A stretch of 64,000 nt of DNA from Hyalangium gracile (lineage in GTDB: Bacteria; Myxococcota; Myxococcia; Myxococcales; Myxococcaceae), in contig NZ_JAHXBG010000005.1 of NCBI RefSeq assembly GCF_020103725.1, positions 434,001 through 498,000 on the forward strand. Direction: 5' to 3'. Each line of letters begins with the position of its first letter. Position 1 is the first letter of the stretch. A model generated the notes under the pieces. It did not search any database and was not told where the DNA came from. It was given only the letters and a program-made list of their open reading frames with translations. A program made the position numbers and the translations under genes. Of this stretch, positions 62,672 to 64,000 are shown piece by piece.

Positions 62672-64000
62672 TCAGCGCGCGCGCCGACGACGCAGCACGG
62701 CGGACAGCCCCGCCAGCGCGAGCGCCGCGAACCCCGAGCCGCCGCCCTGGCATCCACACCCCTCGGACACGGGCACCTGCAGCGGCTGCGAGACGGGGAC
62801 GCCTCGCACGAAGGACTGGCCCTCGAACTTCGCCGAGCCGAGCAGCCGCGGGCGCACCAGGTACGTGAGCCGGCCCGCGGCGTTGCCCTCCAGCACGAGC
62901 CTCTTCGCCGTGAGCCACTCCCCCTCCACCGAGGCCTCCACGGGGGCGTCGTTGAAGCGCGCGCTGCCGGGGATGTAGTCCGCCCCCTGGAGGTGCTCCA
63001 TGTGGTCCACCTCGCGCACCCCGCACGCCGTCAGGTTGAGCAGCTCGACGGACACGCCGATGAGATCGGTGTCGGTGCCCACGGCGTTCTCGATGCTGCG
63101 CTCCACCGAGACGAAGGGCTCCGCGGTGATGGCGACGCCATGGTCCACCGATGTCTGAAGCTGGCCGGTGCTCGCGGTGACGCGCATCACCACTTCCTGG
63201 CCGATGAGCTCCCCGAACTCCGCGTCCTTCGTGGTGATGTCGATGCTCGGGCCGGTGAAGGAGCGCTGGAGCAGCTCGGGCCCGTCCACCTGCGTCCAGG
63301 AGAGGGCCACGTCCTGGCACGGCGCCGGGGGCAGCCGCTGCACCAGGGTGCCGCTGGCCGCCTGGCCACAGGTGGCCACCACGCGAGGAGCCTCGAGCGG
63401 CGCCAGCCTCACATCGACGGGCGGAACGATCACCTCGCCCTGGACGACCGCCACTGGCGCGGACTGGAGCGGCGAGCCGCTGATCAGCTCGGCCGCCAGG
63501 CTGTAGCGCTGTCCTCCGCACACGGGGACGATCGGCAGCTGCCAGGGCGCCTGCGGGGGGAAGTTGCCCTGGATGACGGTGCCATCCTCGTGCGTCAGGG
63601 TGATGCGCACCATCACGCCACCGCGCTCCTCGATGCAGTTGACGTTGCCCACCGTGGTCACCCCGGAGACGAACTCCGGAGTGACGAGGTCGGTGGAGAC
63701 CTGCAGCGTCGCGTTCTCGAGCGGAGTCCAGGCCGGATCCACGTTCACGTCGACCACGGAGGACTCTCCTGGGATGCCGGAGCCATCGCGCGTGAAGTGC
63801 CGCACGGCGAGCTTCAGCTGGGCGGCGGCGCACGCCTGGGTCTCGACGCGGAGCTCGGGGGTGACGGCCCTGGTGCCCGTGACGACCGTGCCCTGCTGGG
63901 TCTTCAGCTGGACGCCGGGGGGAAGCGACGCTCCGTCCGCGATGTCCCACACCGTGTCGACGCCCGGGAAGCCCACCACCGCGGGCTGGTCGCATGGATG
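62672..64000 (-). CDS. Surface protein with MYXO-CTERM tail (5' part outside window)
   Basis: 442 residues are visible; the N-terminus lies beyond the right edge, and the frame is open to 64000. Beta-rich Ig-like repeats include TPELRVETQACAAAQLKLAV, NVNCIEERGGVMVRITLTHEDGTVIQGNF and VSWTQ-type segments with paired Cys. The end GCGCQGGGSGFAALALAGLSAVLRRRRAR is a textbook MYXO-CTERM signal: CGC motif, one helix, Arg cluster. It is probably sorted to the outer surface. No enzyme motif is visible. Confidence 0.85.
   Translation of the reverse strand, partial: HPCDQPAVVGFPGVDTVWDIADGASLPPGVQLKTQQGTVVTGTRAVTPELRVETQACAAAQLKLAVRHFTRDGSGIPGESSVVDVNVDPAWTPLENATLQVSTDLVTPEFVSGVTTVGNVNCIEERGGVMVRITLTHEDGTVIQGNFPPQAPWQLPIVPVCGGQRYSLAAELISGSPLQSAPVAVVQGEVIVPPVDVRLAPLEAPRVVATCGQAASGTLVQRLPPAPCQDVALSWTQVDGPELLQRSFTGPSIDITTKDAEFGELIGQEVVMRVTASTGQLQTSVDHGVAITAEPFVSVERSIENAVGTDTDLIGVSVELLNLTACGVREVDHMEHLQGADYIPGSARFNDAPVEASVEGEWLTAKRLVLEGNAAGRLTYLVRPRLLGSAKFEGQSFVRGVPVSQPLQVPVSEGCGCQGGGSGFAALALAGLSAVLRRRRAR

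Overview
The window is high-GC DNA from a myxobacterium, most likely of the Cystobacter/Archangium group (order Myxococcales). The evidence is several eukaryote-type protein kinases, a kinase ending in an AgmX/PglI-type domain, a response regulator carrying DUF4388, two proteins with MYXO-CTERM-like tails (one weaker), and several secreted hydrolases. The genus is inference; no rRNA or marker gene is present.

Region 1 (1-14763) and region 3 (29180-32962) together hold the parts for beta-glucan use. They encode two secreted family-16 endo-glucanases, a secreted family-3 glycosidase cut by the left edge, a five-gene oligosaccharide/peptide-type ABC transporter, two cytoplasmic family-1 beta-glucosidases, a cytoplasmic family-3 glucosidase and a LacI-family repressor. 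Five 14-bp sites resembling TGAAAGCGCTTTCA lie before the transporter operon, the second family-16 gene, the second family-1 gene and the repressor itself. This suggests that one repressor links two loci about 26 kb apart.

Region 2 (14819-29071) is mostly ion transport: a complete mrpABCDEFG antiporter operon, a divergent NhaP-type antiporter, a CNNM/CBS-domain protein, an AI-2E/PerM-type permease, a CaCA-type exchanger with an eroded first alpha repeat and a tRNA with anticodon CAT. It also holds gene remnants and a duplicated nhaP leader.

Region 4 (33064-37455) is a mixed set: a FusB-type zinc finger protein, a BON/SRPBCC membrane protein, a ribbon-helix-helix protein coupled to a tiny ORF, a UPF0104 membrane protein, a PHP-type phosphatase and YacG.

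Region 5 (37656-46568) is a tightly packed operon of cell-envelope proteins: an Ig-like protein with a MYXO-CTERM-like tail, an Ig/barrel protein, a carboxypeptidase-regulatory-like protein, a double-FecR lipoprotein, a transmembrane Ser/Thr kinase and a hexapeptide acyltransferase. It is the best candidate in the window for an undescribed system. Region 6 (46632-53538) holds a PKD/Ig membrane protein, a Cys-rich lipoprotein, a desaturase/ATP-grasp/oxidoreductase operon, an allene-oxide-cyclase-like lipoprotein and an agmatinase-family enzyme.

Region 7 (53569-64000) is a signalling cluster with many non-canonical parts. It includes a dead PAS histidine kinase, a response regulator-kinase hybrid lacking the H-box histidine, an HtrA protease, a pseudokinase, an MshEN/GAF-like protein and a response regulator-DUF4388 protein. 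It ends with a MYXO-CTERM surface protein cut by the right edge.
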